64,000 nt of DNA from an uncultured Pelagibacteraceae bacterium. Its GTDB lineage: Bacteria > Pseudomonadota > Alphaproteobacteria > Pelagibacterales > Pelagibacteraceae. The notes under the pieces are model-generated. The model was not told where the DNA came from and did no database searches. It was given only the letters and a program-made list of their open reading frames with translations. Shown one piece after another: positions 38,694-47,225 of the stretch. Position 1 is the stretch's first letter. The number at the start of each line of letters is the position of its first letter. The position numbers and the translations under genes were made by a program. The stretch covers positions 24,880-88,879 of the forward strand of contig CACDFI010000007.1 of assembly GCA_902551985.1 (NCBI GenBank). Direction: 5' to 3'.

Positions 38694-39910
38694 ATATAGA
38701 TCAAATTAAAAAAGAATTTCCTATTTTTGATAACAAAGTACAAAATAATGATCTTGTTTATCTAGATAGCGCAAATTCCTCTCAAAAACCAAGAATAGTA
38801 ATTGATAGAATATATGATTTTTATTCTAAGGAATTTTCAAATGTAGGTAGAAGCGTTCATTATTTAGCGGTTGCAGCAACAAATTTATATGAGCAAACAA
38901 GAACTTCTGTACAAAAATATATAAATGCATCTGATAAAAATGAAATTGTTTTTACAAAAGGTGCAACAGAGGCAATAAATCTTGTAGCAAATACATTTGG
39001 GCAAAAATATCTTGATGAAGGTGATGAAGTATTAATTACAGAATTAGAACATCATTCTAATTATGTTCCATGGCATTTTTTAAGAAAATCAAAAAAAATA
39101 AATATTGAATTTGCTGAGGTAAATGAACAAGGTGAAGTAACATTGGAAGAAATTAAAAAAAAAATAACTGATAAAACTAAAATTATATGTGTAACACATT
39201 TATCGAATGTGACTGGAGCAATACTTCCAATTAAAGAAATTGTAACGCTTGCCCATTCTAAAGATATTCCAGTATTAGTCGATGGTTGCCAAGGAGCACC
39301 TCATTTAAAATTAGATATGCAAGATCTAGATTGTGATTTTTATGCGATATCAGGTCATAAAATGTATGGACCTACAGGAATTGGTGTGCTTTATGCAAAA
39401 AAAAAGTGGTTAGAAGACCTTCCTCCATACCAAGGTGGCGGAGGAATGATAAGAGAGGTAAAGAAAAAGGGTATTTCTTATGGAGAATTGCCAAATAAAT
39501 ATGAAGCAGGAACGATGGCAACCGCCCAAGTAATAGCTTTTAACGAGTCTATTAAATTTCTTGAAAAAATTGGAATTGAAAACATTGAGAAACACGAGAA
39601 AGAATTGCTTGATTATGCTGTTGATCTTTTAGGTAAGAATAATTCTGTAAATATTATCGGTAATCCTAAAAATAAAGGCGGAGTTATATCATTTACGATA
39701 GAAGGAATTCATCCTCACGATATAGCTACAATTTTAGATGAGGATGGAGTAGCAATTAGAGCTGGCCATCATTGTTGTCAAATACTTCATGAGAAGTTGG
39801 GTTTACCTGCAACTGCTAGAGCATCTTTTGGAGTTTACAATACAAAAGATGATATTGATCAACTTAATAAATCGATAAATAATTGCAAAAAGATATTTAA
39901 TTTAAAATGA
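38690..39910 (+). CDS. sufS: Cysteine desulfurase SufS
   Basis: A 406-residue PLP enzyme that takes sulfur from cysteine. It has TKGATEAINLVANTFG, ELEHHSNYVPW, Schiff-base Lys224 in SGHKMYGPTGIGVLY, and RAGHHCCQILHEKLGLPATA containing the active-site Cys. The pairing with sufU next door fits the group II desulfurase/SufU mode of sulfur relay. It overlaps sufU by 4 bases. Confidence 0.96.
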   Translation: MNIDQIKKEFPIFDNKVQNNDLVYLDSANSSQKPRIVIDRIYDFYSKEFSNVGRSVHYLAVAATNLYEQTRTSVQKYINASDKNEIVFTKGATEAINLVANTFGQKYLDEGDEVLITELEHHSNYVPWHFLRKSKKINIEFAEVNEQGEVTLEEIKKKITDKTKIICVTHLSNVTGAILPIKEIVTLAHSKDIPVLVDGCQGAPHLKLDMQDLDCDFYAISGHKMYGPTGIGVLYAKKKWLEDLPPYQGGGGMIREVKKKGISYGELPNKYEAGTMATAQVIAFNESIKFLEKIGIENIEKHEKELLDYAVDLLGKNNSVNIIGNPKNKGGVISFTIEGIHPHDIATILDEDGVAIRAGHHCCQILHEKLGLPATARASFGVYNTKDDIDQLNKSINNCKKIFNLK

Positions 39911-40371
39911 ACTTAAAAGAATTATATCAAGAAATTATTTTAGAACACGGAAAGAATCCAAGAAATCTAAGAAAAACAGATAATTTTACTAGGGATGCAA
40001 AAGGAAACAATCCATTATGTGGAGATAATGTTCATATTTACTTAAAACTTAATGAAAATAATAAAGTTGAAGACATTTCTTTTGAGGGAAGCGGTTGTGC
40101 AATTACAATGGCTTCAGCATCAATTATGACTGATCTAGTTAGAGGAAAAGAAGAAAAGGAAGTAAAGGAGATTGTTACAGATTTTTTGGACATGATAAAA
40201 GAGAAAGATGAATTAAGTACAGAGCTTTTAAACGAAGATGAAAAAACAAAATTGATGTGTTTATCTGGAGTAAAACAATATCCAATGAGAGTAAAATGTG
40301 CAACATTATCATGGCATACACTAACTTCTGCAATGAATAATTCTCAAGAAATAGCAAGTACAGAAGATTAA
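39907..40371 (+). CDS. sufU: SufU-type sulfur transfer protein
   Basis: A 154-residue IscU-fold protein. The metal or sulfur ligands Cys38 and Asp40 (NPLCGDNV), Cys64 (GSGCAIT) and Cys131 (RVKCATLSW) match SufU, and the insert of about 18 residues before the last Cys separates it from IscU. It receives sulfur from SufS and passes it to SufB. It lies immediately after sufS in the operon. Confidence 0.93.
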   Translation: MNLKELYQEIILEHGKNPRNLRKTDNFTRDAKGNNPLCGDNVHIYLKLNENNKVEDISFEGSGCAITMASASIMTDLVRGKEEKEVKEIVTDFLDMIKEKDELSTELLNEDEKTKLMCLSGVKQYPMRVKCATLSWHTLTSAMNNSQEIASTED

Positions 40372-40373
40372 AT

Positions 40374-40670
40374 ATGGAATTAAAGGAAAAAGTAATCAAC
40401 GAAATAAAAAAAATCTATGATCCTGAGATACCAGTAAACATTTATGAATTAGGATTAATATATGATATTAATATAAATCAAAAAAATGTTAGCGTTAAAA
40501 TGACATTAACTACCCCTAATTGTCCAGTTGCTGAAAGTTTGCCCAAAGAGGTTAAAGATAGTATTATGCAAATAGACGAAGTTGATAAAGTTGATTTAGA
40601 TTTAGTGTGGGATCCGCCTTGGGATAAATCAATGATGTCAGAAGCAGCTAAGTTAGAATTAAATTTATGA
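40374..40670 (+). CDS. sufT: SufT-like MIP18/DUF59 Fe-S maturation protein
   Basis: A 98-residue DUF59 protein with IYDPEIPVNIYELGLIYDIN, then TTPNCPVAESLP with a conserved Cys and VWDPPWDKSMMSEAAKLEL. Such proteins help deliver clusters to target enzymes. It starts two bases after sufU and overlaps the A-type carrier by 4 bases. Confidence 0.9.
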   Translation: MELKEKVINEIKKIYDPEIPVNIYELGLIYDININQKNVSVKMTLTTPNCPVAESLPKEVKDSIMQIDEVDKVDLDLVWDPPWDKSMMSEAAKLELNL

Positions 40671-41002
40671 CAAAACAAATAATCTCATTAAGCGATCAAG
40701 CAGCTACAAGGATTAAGGAAATCATGTCATCTGCAAGCAATGACTCTATAGGAGTGAGAGTTGGAGTTAAATCTGGTGGCTGTGCAGGAATGTCATACGT
40801 AATGGAATATACCAATAAAATTAATCCTAATGACGAAGTTATAGAGGATAAAGGAGTAAAGGTATTTATAGACTCTGCAGCAGTTATGTACTTATTTGGA
40901 ACAGAGATGGATTATAAACAAGAGGAGTTTTCCTCTCAATTTGTTTTTAATAATCCAAATGAAACTGAAAGATGTGGGTGTGGAGAGTCCTTTAAAATTT
41001 AA
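40667..41002 (+). CDS. sufA: A-type Fe-S carrier (SufA/ErpA-like)
   Basis: A 111-residue HesB/IscA-family protein. The three family Cys are in KSGGCAGMSY and the C-terminal ERCGCGESF. It carries assembled clusters to apo-enzymes. As last gene of iscR-sufBCDSUT it is best called SufA; sequence alone would not separate it from ErpA. Confidence 0.9.
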   Translation: MTKQIISLSDQAATRIKEIMSSASNDSIGVRVGVKSGGCAGMSYVMEYTNKINPNDEVIEDKGVKVFIDSAAVMYLFGTEMDYKQEEFSSQFVFNNPNETERCGCGESFKI

Positions 41003-41008
41003 TACTAT

Positions 41009-41146
41009 TTATTGGTAATATGAAATAAACCAATATTGTCCTCTTTTATTCATTGTATAAATTTTATTATTCTTCTTTTTAATTTTTCTATAGTTTGGCT
41101 TCTTGAAACCAATAATATTTTTTAATGAAGATATAAATTTTGTCAT
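41009..41146 (-). CDS. Possible 45-residue basic small protein
   Basis: An ORF from ATG 41146 to TAA 41009 encodes MTKFISSLKNIIGFKKPNYR and ends RGQYWFISYYQ. It is strongly basic, with an amphipathic N-terminus. It fills most of the gap between the suf operon and glnA, in a genome where almost nothing is left non-coding. No clear ribosome binding site is seen, and I recognise no family, so it could be chance. Confidence 0.4.
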   Translation of the reverse strand: MTKFISSLKNIIGFKKPNYRKIKKKNNKIYTMNKRGQYWFISYYQ

Positions 41147-41188
41147 ACACTTTAATAACAAAATTATTTTAAATGAGAATTTCCTATA

Positions 41189-41220
41189 GGGAATACCTGC
41201 TATCGCAGCAGGTATTACCC
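41189..41220 (-). terminator. Strong hairpin just downstream of glnA
   Basis: A perfect 10-base-pair stem, AATACCTGCT (41192-41201) with AGCAGGTATT (41207-41216), loop ATCGC, extended by GGG (41189-41191) with CCC (41218-41220) across one bulged base. It starts 14 bases past the glnA stop. No T-run follows in the glnA direction, so it is either a 3'-end-protecting hairpin or a factor-assisted terminator. Confidence 0.6.
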
Positions 41221-41233
41221 AAAATAAAGCCTT

Positions 41234-42640
41234 TTAACAGCTATAATACATATCGAACTCGATAGGGTGCGGCGTATGTTCAAAGTTATGAATTTCTTCA
41301 TACTTTAATTCAATGTACGCATCTATCTGATCGTCAGTAAATACATTACCTTGTTTTAAAAAGTTTCTATCTTTATCAAGAGCTTCCATAGCTTCTCTTA
41401 ATGATCCACAAACTGTAGGAACTTTTTTAACTTGTTTTTCAGTTAATGCATAAAGGTCCTGGTCAAAAGACTTACCTGGATCAATTTTATTTTTGATACC
41501 ATCAAGACCTGCCATTAACATTGATGCAAATGTTAAATACGGATTACCTGAAGCATCAGGGAATCTAATCTCGCATCTTGCACCTTTTTTGCTTAAAGTT
41601 ATTGGAATTCTGCATGATGCAGATCTGTTTCTTGCAGAGTATGCAAGTAAAACTGGCGCCTCAAATCCTGGGATTAGTCTTTTATAGCTATTAGTAGTAG
41701 CATTTGAAAAAGCATTTATTGCCTTAGCATGTTTTAAAATACCACCAATATAATAAAGAGCTGTTTGAGATAGACCAGCATATTTGTTACCAGAAAATAC
41801 TGGAGTTTTACCTTTCCAAATTGATTGGTGAGTATGCATTCCAGATCCATTGTCACCTTTTACTGGTTTTGGCATAAAAGTAGCAGTCTTTCCAAATGAA
41901 TGTGAAACCATCTGAACTACATATTTGTAAAGTTGAACATTATCAGCTTGATCAACTAATGTTCCAAACAACATTCCTAGTTCATGTTGACTTGGTGCAA
42001 CTTCATGGTGGTGTTTTTCAACAGTAATTCCTACATCTCTTAGACCTTTCAAATATTCGCCTCTCATATCCTGAGCACTATCTACTGGTGGCACAGGAAA
42101 ATAGCCTCCTTTAATACCAGGTCTGTGACCCATATTACCATTATCATATGATTTTCCTGAATTGTAAGGTCCTTCAGAACTGTCAATTGAAAAACCAGTT
42201 TCATTCATATCATTTTTAATTTTTACATCATCAAAAACAAAAAATTCTGGCTCTGGTCCAAAGTAAGCTTTGTCTCCAATTCCAGTTTTTTTTAAATATG
42301 CTTCTGCTTTTTTAGCTATTCCCCTTGGATCTCTTTCGTATGGGTCTTTTTTAACAGCATCCAAAATATCGCAAAATAAAATCATTGTATTATGTGATGT
42401 ATATGGATCCATTACTGTTCTGCTTAAATCTGGTTTTAATATCATGTCAGACTCATTTATCGCTTTCCAACCAGCAATCGATGAGCCATCAAAAAATACT
42501 CCATCGTTCAGCATACCTTCATCAACTATTGTTTTATCCATAGTAAGGTGTTGCAGTTTTCCTCTTGGATCAGTGAATCTAAGATCAACATACTCAACAT
42601 TCTTGGATTTAATTTGTTTTAATACGTCCCTAGCGCTCAT
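41234..42640 (-). CDS. glnA: Glutamine synthetase, type I
   Basis: A 468-residue dodecameric GSI that fixes ammonium onto glutamate. It has FDGSSIAGW (50-58), FGPEPEFFVFDD (127-138), KHHHEVAPSQHELGM (209-223) and the catalytic NGSGMHTHQS (264-273). Tyr397 in DQDLYALT aligns with the adenylylated Tyr of E. coli, so covalent control is possible if the modifying enzyme exists. AGGAGA sits just before the ATG. It is a single gene with its own leader. Confidence 0.97.
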   Translation of the reverse strand: MSARDVLKQIKSKNVEYVDLRFTDPRGKLQHLTMDKTIVDEGMLNDGVFFDGSSIAGWKAINESDMILKPDLSRTVMDPYTSHNTMILFCDILDAVKKDPYERDPRGIAKKAEAYLKKTGIGDKAYFGPEPEFFVFDDVKIKNDMNETGFSIDSSEGPYNSGKSYDNGNMGHRPGIKGGYFPVPPVDSAQDMRGEYLKGLRDVGITVEKHHHEVAPSQHELGMLFGTLVDQADNVQLYKYVVQMVSHSFGKTATFMPKPVKGDNGSGMHTHQSIWKGKTPVFSGNKYAGLSQTALYYIGGILKHAKAINAFSNATTNSYKRLIPGFEAPVLLAYSARNRSASCRIPITLSKKGARCEIRFPDASGNPYLTFASMLMAGLDGIKNKIDPGKSFDQDLYALTEKQVKKVPTVCGSLREAMEALDKDRNFLKQGNVFTDDQIDAYIELKYEEIHNFEHTPHPIEFDMYYSC

Positions 42641-42782
42641 ATTATCTCCTATAAATTTTCTTGTTCTCTTATCAGTTAAGAAAAGATAAATAATGTCTAT
42701 AAAATAGATATCAGTTATGCTTTAATTACATGTATATTAACCTTAAAAATCGCAATTTTTCAATCAATCAAGAGTTGTACTA
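42641..42782. promoter_or_regulatory. Divergent promoter region and long glnA leader
   Basis: This 142-base gap separates glnA (minus) from the YbaK-like gene (plus). On the minus strand TTGAAA and TTAATA, 17 bases apart (between about 42738 and 42766), could be the glnA promoter, giving a leader near 90 bases that ends in AGGAGA (42645-42650). TATCAGTTA occurs twice, at 42670-42678 and 42709-42717, both in the leader. No known riboswitch was recognised. Confidence 0.45.
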
Positions 42783-43262
42783 ATGACGGCACTTAATAAA
42801 GAACCAGTTAAAAGAGCAAAAGAAGCATTAAAAAAATTTAATAGTGAAATAAAGGTAATTGAATTAGAGCAAACTGCAAGAACAGCAAATGATGCTGCAA
42901 ATTCATTAAATACAGACGTTGGTTCAATTGTAAAAAGTTTATTATTTAGAAATGAAGAAAATTTTTTACTCTGCTTGGTATCTGGCGATAAAAGATGTTC
43001 ATTGAATAAATTAAAAAAAATTTTTAATAGTAAAGATTTGAGCATGGCATCTCCAGATGAGGTTAAAGATCAAACAGGTTATACTATAGGAGGAGTTTCA
43101 CCAGTAGGTCATAAAAATAAATTAGAAATTCTTGTTGATGAGTCTTTAAATAGATTTAAAAATTTATATGCCGCAGCAGGACATCCAAACTGTATTTTCA
43201 AAATAAATTTTGATGAACTGCTTAATTTAACCAATGGAACAGTAAAAGATTTTGTAGAATGA
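42783..43262 (+). CDS. YbaK/EbsC-type aminoacyl-tRNA deacylase
   Basis: A 159-residue YbaK/ProX-like protein. TARTANDAANSLNTDVGSIV and SLLFRNEENFLLCLVSGDKR, followed by GYTIGGVSPVGHKN and the C-terminal AAGHPNCIFKINFDELLNLT, are typical of the family that hydrolyses wrongly charged tRNAs (such as Cys-tRNA-Pro). The exact tRNA cannot be told. Its end overlaps the transporter gene by 4 bases. Confidence 0.85.
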   Translation: MTALNKEPVKRAKEALKKFNSEIKVIELEQTARTANDAANSLNTDVGSIVKSLLFRNEENFLLCLVSGDKRCSLNKLKKIFNSKDLSMASPDEVKDQTGYTIGGVSPVGHKNKLEILVDESLNRFKNLYAAAGHPNCIFKINFDELLNLTNGTVKDFVE

Positions 43263-44152
43263 CTTCACCCAAAACATCTGATTATATCATATTAGTTTTG
43301 CTTTCACTGATATGGGCTTCAGCCTTTTTCAACATTAAAATTGCTACTTACTCTTATGGTCCAATAACGATTGCATTTTTAAGGATTTTTTTTGGAATGA
43401 TCCCAGTGTTATTGTTATGTTTTTATAAAAAAATTAAAATTGAAGTTTTTTCTAAAGATTGGAAATGGTTTGCTGCAATTGGCATCATTAATTTAGTTAT
43501 TCCATTTTTTTTAATTGCTTATGGAGTACAAAAAGTTCAAAGTAATTTAGCAGCAATATTAATGTCCACTACTCCTATCAGCGCAACTATTTTAGCTCAT
43601 TTATTTATTGATAAAGAAAAAATAAATTTAGTTAAAATATTAGGAATAATTTTAGGATTTTTAGGAATAGTTTATCTTTTTTCTGAAAATCTACTAATTA
43701 ATGATGAAAATTTATTTTCTGCTTTAATGATATTAGTTGGTTCAACATTTTATGTAGTTGGTGGAATATTAACTTTAAAAATAAGTCATAAAAAAAATGA
43801 AAATGTTACTGCATCAATATTGATTTGGGGAACAATATTTGTTTGTCCAATATCTTTAATTATAGAGCAACCTTGGAATTTAAATCCATCATTAGAGTCA
43901 ACGTTGTCTTTAATATATCTTGGAGTATTTCCTACTGGTATTGCATGGTTATTGAGGTTTATGATATTGAAAAGAAACGGTTTAGTTTTTCAAAGCCAAG
44001 TTGCTTATTTAATACCAATATTTGGAGTAATTCTTGGATATTTATTTCTTAACGAATTAGTTACTTCAAAAATATTAATTTCATTATTTGTTGTTATACT
44101 TGGAATATACTTTGTAAAAAAATCAGGAGACAAAAAAATAGAGGGAATTTAA
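43259..44152 (+). CDS. DMT-superfamily (EamA) transporter
   Basis: A 297-residue membrane protein with about ten hydrophobic segments in two EamA repeats. WASAFFNIKIATYSYGPITI in helix 1-2 and GVFPTGIAWLLRFMIL with IPIFGVILGYLFLNE in the second repeat are typical. EamA members export amino acids or other metabolites; the substrate is unknown. It overlaps the YbaK-like gene and ends three bases from the convergent oxidoreductase. Confidence 0.87.
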   Translation: MTSPKTSDYIILVLLSLIWASAFFNIKIATYSYGPITIAFLRIFFGMIPVLLLCFYKKIKIEVFSKDWKWFAAIGIINLVIPFFLIAYGVQKVQSNLAAILMSTTPISATILAHLFIDKEKINLVKILGIILGFLGIVYLFSENLLINDENLFSALMILVGSTFYVVGGILTLKISHKKNENVTASILIWGTIFVCPISLIIEQPWNLNPSLESTLSLIYLGVFPTGIAWLLRFMILKRNGLVFQSQVAYLIPIFGVILGYLFLNELVTSKILISLFVVILGIYFVKKSGDKKIEGI

Positions 44153-44155
44153 ATT

Positions 44156-45166
44156 TTAATAAATTAGTTTTTCAAACCTTTTCGACTTAATAGAGTTCAT
44201 TGCTCCCTCTGCCAATATAATTGATTTTCTTCCATCTTCAAAAACTGCTCTAGGTTTTATATTTTTTCTACAAAATTTTGCTAGATCGAACAATTGAAGT
44301 TTAAAAGCCTCAGAATATCTCTCAATAAAGAAGTGGAGAAGAGGTGATTTACTGTTTGTTGAGCTTTTTGAAAAATAATTTATTTCATCGTTTCTTTTAT
44401 TGTCTGAAACTAACATCCCTTTATTTCCAAATAATTCTACTCTTTGATCATATCCAAAGCTACAATGTCTTGAATTTGTTATAATACATTGCACTCCTTT
44501 TTTGGATTTGAGTATTGTAGTTGCCAATTCATAATCATTAATTTTATTAAAACGTTTATCTGATAAGTTGCTACCCATAGCAAAAATTGATTGGAATTCG
44601 TCTTTTCCTAAATAATATCTTGCAAGATCAAAATCGTGAATCATCATATCTTTAAATATCCCACCTGAACTTTTTAGATATTTAAGCGAAGGAGGAGAAG
44701 GATCCCGACTAGTAATTATAATTTTTTCTAATCGTCCAATTTTTTGTTTTAGATGTTGTTTTAATGAATGGTGTCCAACATCATATCTCCTATTGAAGCC
44801 TATTTGCACTCTTGGTTTAAATTTTTTTATCCTTTTTAGACAAGAATTAATTTTTTTTATATTCAGATCTAATGGTTTTTCACAAAAAATAATTTTATTT
44901 TGTTTTACACCTTGCTCAATAAATTTTAAATGCGTAGGTGTGCTTGACGCAATAAATATACAGTCAATATCTTTATCATTGAAAGCTATATCAGGCTTAT
45001 TTATTGAAGTGACATAATATTTATTAGATATTTTTTTTAATAAATCTTTGTTTAGGTCAAAGACATATTTTAATTTAAATTCCCTATTTTCGATTAAGTT
45101 TTTTGCATGCATTTGGCCAATTCTGCCAAGACCAAGCAAAGCAACTTTTATTTTATTTTTGTCCAC
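44156..45166 (-). CDS. Gfo/Idh/MocA oxidoreductase, inositol 2-dehydrogenase-like (IolG)
   Basis: A 336-residue NAD(P)-dependent dehydrogenase. The Rossmann motif is LLGLGRIGQMHA (10-21); Lys97 in CEKPLD and the pair Asp173 and His177 in KDMMIHDFDLARYYLG are the catalytic residues of the IolG group; GFNRRYD (123-129) is also typical. IolG oxidises myo-inositol to scyllo-inosose. The IolE-like and IolD-like genes in the same region support a cyclitol substrate. It overlaps the next upstream oxidoreductase by 19 bases. Confidence 0.82.
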   Translation of the reverse strand: MDKNKIKVALLGLGRIGQMHAKNLIENREFKLKYVFDLNKDLLKKISNKYYVTSINKPDIAFNDKDIDCIFIASSTPTHLKFIEQGVKQNKIIFCEKPLDLNIKKINSCLKRIKKFKPRVQIGFNRRYDVGHHSLKQHLKQKIGRLEKIIITSRDPSPPSLKYLKSSGGIFKDMMIHDFDLARYYLGKDEFQSIFAMGSNLSDKRFNKINDYELATTILKSKKGVQCIITNSRHCSFGYDQRVELFGNKGMLVSDNKRNDEINYFSKSSTNSKSPLLHFFIERYSEAFKLQLFDLAKFCRKNIKPRAVFEDGRKSIILAEGAMNSIKSKRFEKLIY

Positions 45167-46293
45167 GCTTTTCTTTTATTTGAAATTTTACACGCTTCAA
45201 TAAACTTTGCGGTTTCCAGGCCTTCATATTCATTTGGAAAAAACCACCTTTTTTTAGCTTTTGTTCTTAATGATTCTGCAAATTCTTTGTAAATATTTGC
45301 AAATGCATCTAGATAACCCTCTGGATGTCCAAATTTAATTCTTGAAAATTTTTTAGATAATTCTGCATTAAAAAAACCTCTTTCTAAAAATTTTACAGCA
45401 CCTTTTAATGGATTAAATTTAAGATAACCTGGATCATTTTGAACCCATTCTATGCTGCCTTTTGTGCCAAAAATCCTAAATCTTAAACCATAAACACCAC
45501 CTCTTGCCATAACACTTGTCCAAATTAAGCCTTTTGCATTGTTATTAAAGTTTATCATTACTTGAGCATTGTTATCCATTTTAACAGTTTTTGAAACTTG
45601 TTTGATATCAGCAAATACATTTCTACCTTTTAATCCAGAAACATAGCATGCTATGTGATAAGCGTGAGATCCAATCTCATTTAAGACTGCCGAGGTCCCA
45701 ACTATTTTTTTATTTATTTTCCATTTTAATATTTTTTTTGCATTTTTTTTGTTAACTATTTTTCCATCAGTCCAGTCTTGAACATACTCTACATTAACAT
45801 ATTCAACTTTTCCTATTTTCCCTTTTTCAACTAATACCTTTGCTTCTCTAACCATCGGATATGCTGAATAATTATGAGTTAAAGCATACTTTATATTTTT
45901 ATTTGATCTAATTTTTTTAAAAAGTTTTTTTGCTTGTGACAGATCACCTGTAAATGGCTTGTCAGATATTATATGAATATTTTTGTCTATAAATTTTTCT
46001 GCAATAACTTGGTGACTTGAAGGGGGAGTCATAATCGCCACGACCTCAATACCATCAAATCTTAGTGCCTCCTTATCAGCCATTTCCTGATAATTTGTAT
46101 AACATCTGTCTTTATCAATTCCTATTTTTTCCCCGAAAGTCTTTGAAATATTTGAATTTCTTGAAAAAACTCCTGAGACAATTTCATATTTGTCATCAAA
46201 TCTTGAGGAAATTCTATGGACATGTCCTATCCATGATTTTGGACCACCGCCAACAATGCCTAATTTAATTTTTTTGCCTTTAATTAATCTCAT
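45148..46293 (-). CDS. Gfo/Idh/MocA family oxidoreductase
   Basis: About 381 residues from ATG 46293 (MRLIKGKKIKLGIVGGGPKS); the longer frame to 46422 would run into the divergent iolE-like gene. It has the NAD motif GIVGGGPKSWIGHVH, Lys in SDKPFTGDL, and NEIGSHAYHIACYVSG where the catalytic His is expected. The substrate is probably a sugar or inositol ketone/alcohol. It starts 29 bases from the divergent IolE-like gene and overlaps the IolG-like gene, so the three likely act together. Confidence 0.83.
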   Translation of the reverse strand: MRLIKGKKIKLGIVGGGPKSWIGHVHRISSRFDDKYEIVSGVFSRNSNISKTFGEKIGIDKDRCYTNYQEMADKEALRFDGIEVVAIMTPPSSHQVIAEKFIDKNIHIISDKPFTGDLSQAKKLFKKIRSNKNIKYALTHNYSAYPMVREAKVLVEKGKIGKVEYVNVEYVQDWTDGKIVNKKNAKKILKWKINKKIVGTSAVLNEIGSHAYHIACYVSGLKGRNVFADIKQVSKTVKMDNNAQVMINFNNNAKGLIWTSVMARGGVYGLRFRIFGTKGSIEWVQNDPGYLKFNPLKGAVKFLERGFFNAELSKKFSRIKFGHPEGYLDAFANIYKEFAESLRTKAKKRWFFPNEYEGLETAKFIEACKISNKRKAWTKIK

Positions 46294-46322
46294 GATCAAA
46301 TATCTTAGCAAATATAAAAAAT

Positions 46323-47225
46323 ATGTCAGTAAAATTAGGGATAGCACCAATAGCGTGGAGCAATGATGACATGCCTGAACTAGGTGGAGACACTCCTCTT
46401 GAACAATGTTTATCGGAGGCAAGTCAGGCTGGATATATAGGTATAGAGTCAGGTGGCAAATTTCCTAAAACATCTAAGGAATTATTACCAAAACTAGATA
46501 AGTATAATTTAAAATTATGTTCTGGATGGTATAGTGGGAATCTTAGAAAAAATTCTGTTGAAGAAGAAAAAAAATTAATTCAAAACCAACTTCAATTATT
46601 TAAAGACTGCGAAGCTCCATGTATTGTATTTGCTGAAGTTTTTGAGTCAATACAAGGCGATCCAAAAAAAAAACTCTCAAGTAGACCAAAAATGTCCAAT
46701 GATGAATGGAAAGATTATTGTATAAAAATATCTGAACTTGCAAGATATCTCGAAGACGAGGGCATGCCATTAGCATATCACCATCATATGGGCACAGTAA
46801 TAGAAACGGAAGAAGAAACTATTAGATTGCTAGAAAATACAAATGACAGTGTAAAATTAACTTTAGATACCGGTCATATGTTATTTGCTAGAGGAAACTC
46901 TATTAATATAATCAATAAATATAAAGAAAGAGTAATCCATATTCACTGCAAAGATATTAGAGAAGAAGTGTTGAATAAAGCCCTTTCTGAAGATTTAAGT
47001 TTTAGAGATGCTTTTTTAGAAGGTGCTTTTACTGTACCTGGCGATGGTTGTATCGACTATAAACCTTTGTTTGATATTTTGAAAAAAAATAATTACCAGG
47101 GTTGGCTGGTAGTGGAGGCTGAGCAAGATCCAAAAAAAGCAAATCCTCTTGAGTATGCAATTATGGGTTATAAATACATTACAGATACTTTAAGGAAATC
47201 AAATTTAGAGATCGATAAACTATAA
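46323..47225 (+). CDS. IolE-like inosose dehydratase (xylose isomerase-like TIM barrel)
   Basis: A 300-residue TIM barrel. It starts KLGIAPIAWSNDDMPELGGD, characteristic of IolE, which dehydrates scyllo-inosose to a trihydroxycyclohexane-dione. Candidate metal or active-site residues are His153-155 (YHHHMGT), Asp182 and His185 (LDTGHM), His206/208 (VIHIHCKDI) and Glu265 (VVEAEQDP). The divergent partner is an oxidoreductase that could supply inosose. Its end overlaps the convergent hydroxyacid dehydrogenase by 6 bases. Confidence 0.85.
   Translation: MSVKLGIAPIAWSNDDMPELGGDTPLEQCLSEASQAGYIGIESGGKFPKTSKELLPKLDKYNLKLCSGWYSGNLRKNSVEEEKKLIQNQLQLFKDCEAPCIVFAEVFESIQGDPKKKLSSRPKMSNDEWKDYCIKISELARYLEDEGMPLAYHHHMGTVIETEEETIRLLENTNDSVKLTLDTGHMLFARGNSINIINKYKERVIHIHCKDIREEVLNKALSEDLSFRDAFLEGAFTVPGDGCIDYKPLFDILKKNNYQGWLVVEAEQDPKKANPLEYAIMGYKYITDTLRKSNLEIDKL

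Noticed and set aside
44793..45017. Antisense ORFs inside the oxidoreductase and other genes
   Set aside because: They lie wholly within well-supported genes, have no recognisable domain, and are expected by chance in AT-rich coding DNA.
46294..46422. N-terminal extension of the second Gfo/Idh/MocA gene
   Set aside because: It would overlap the divergent iolE-like gene by about 100 bases and does not resemble the family; ATG 46293 begins the dinucleotide-binding domain.
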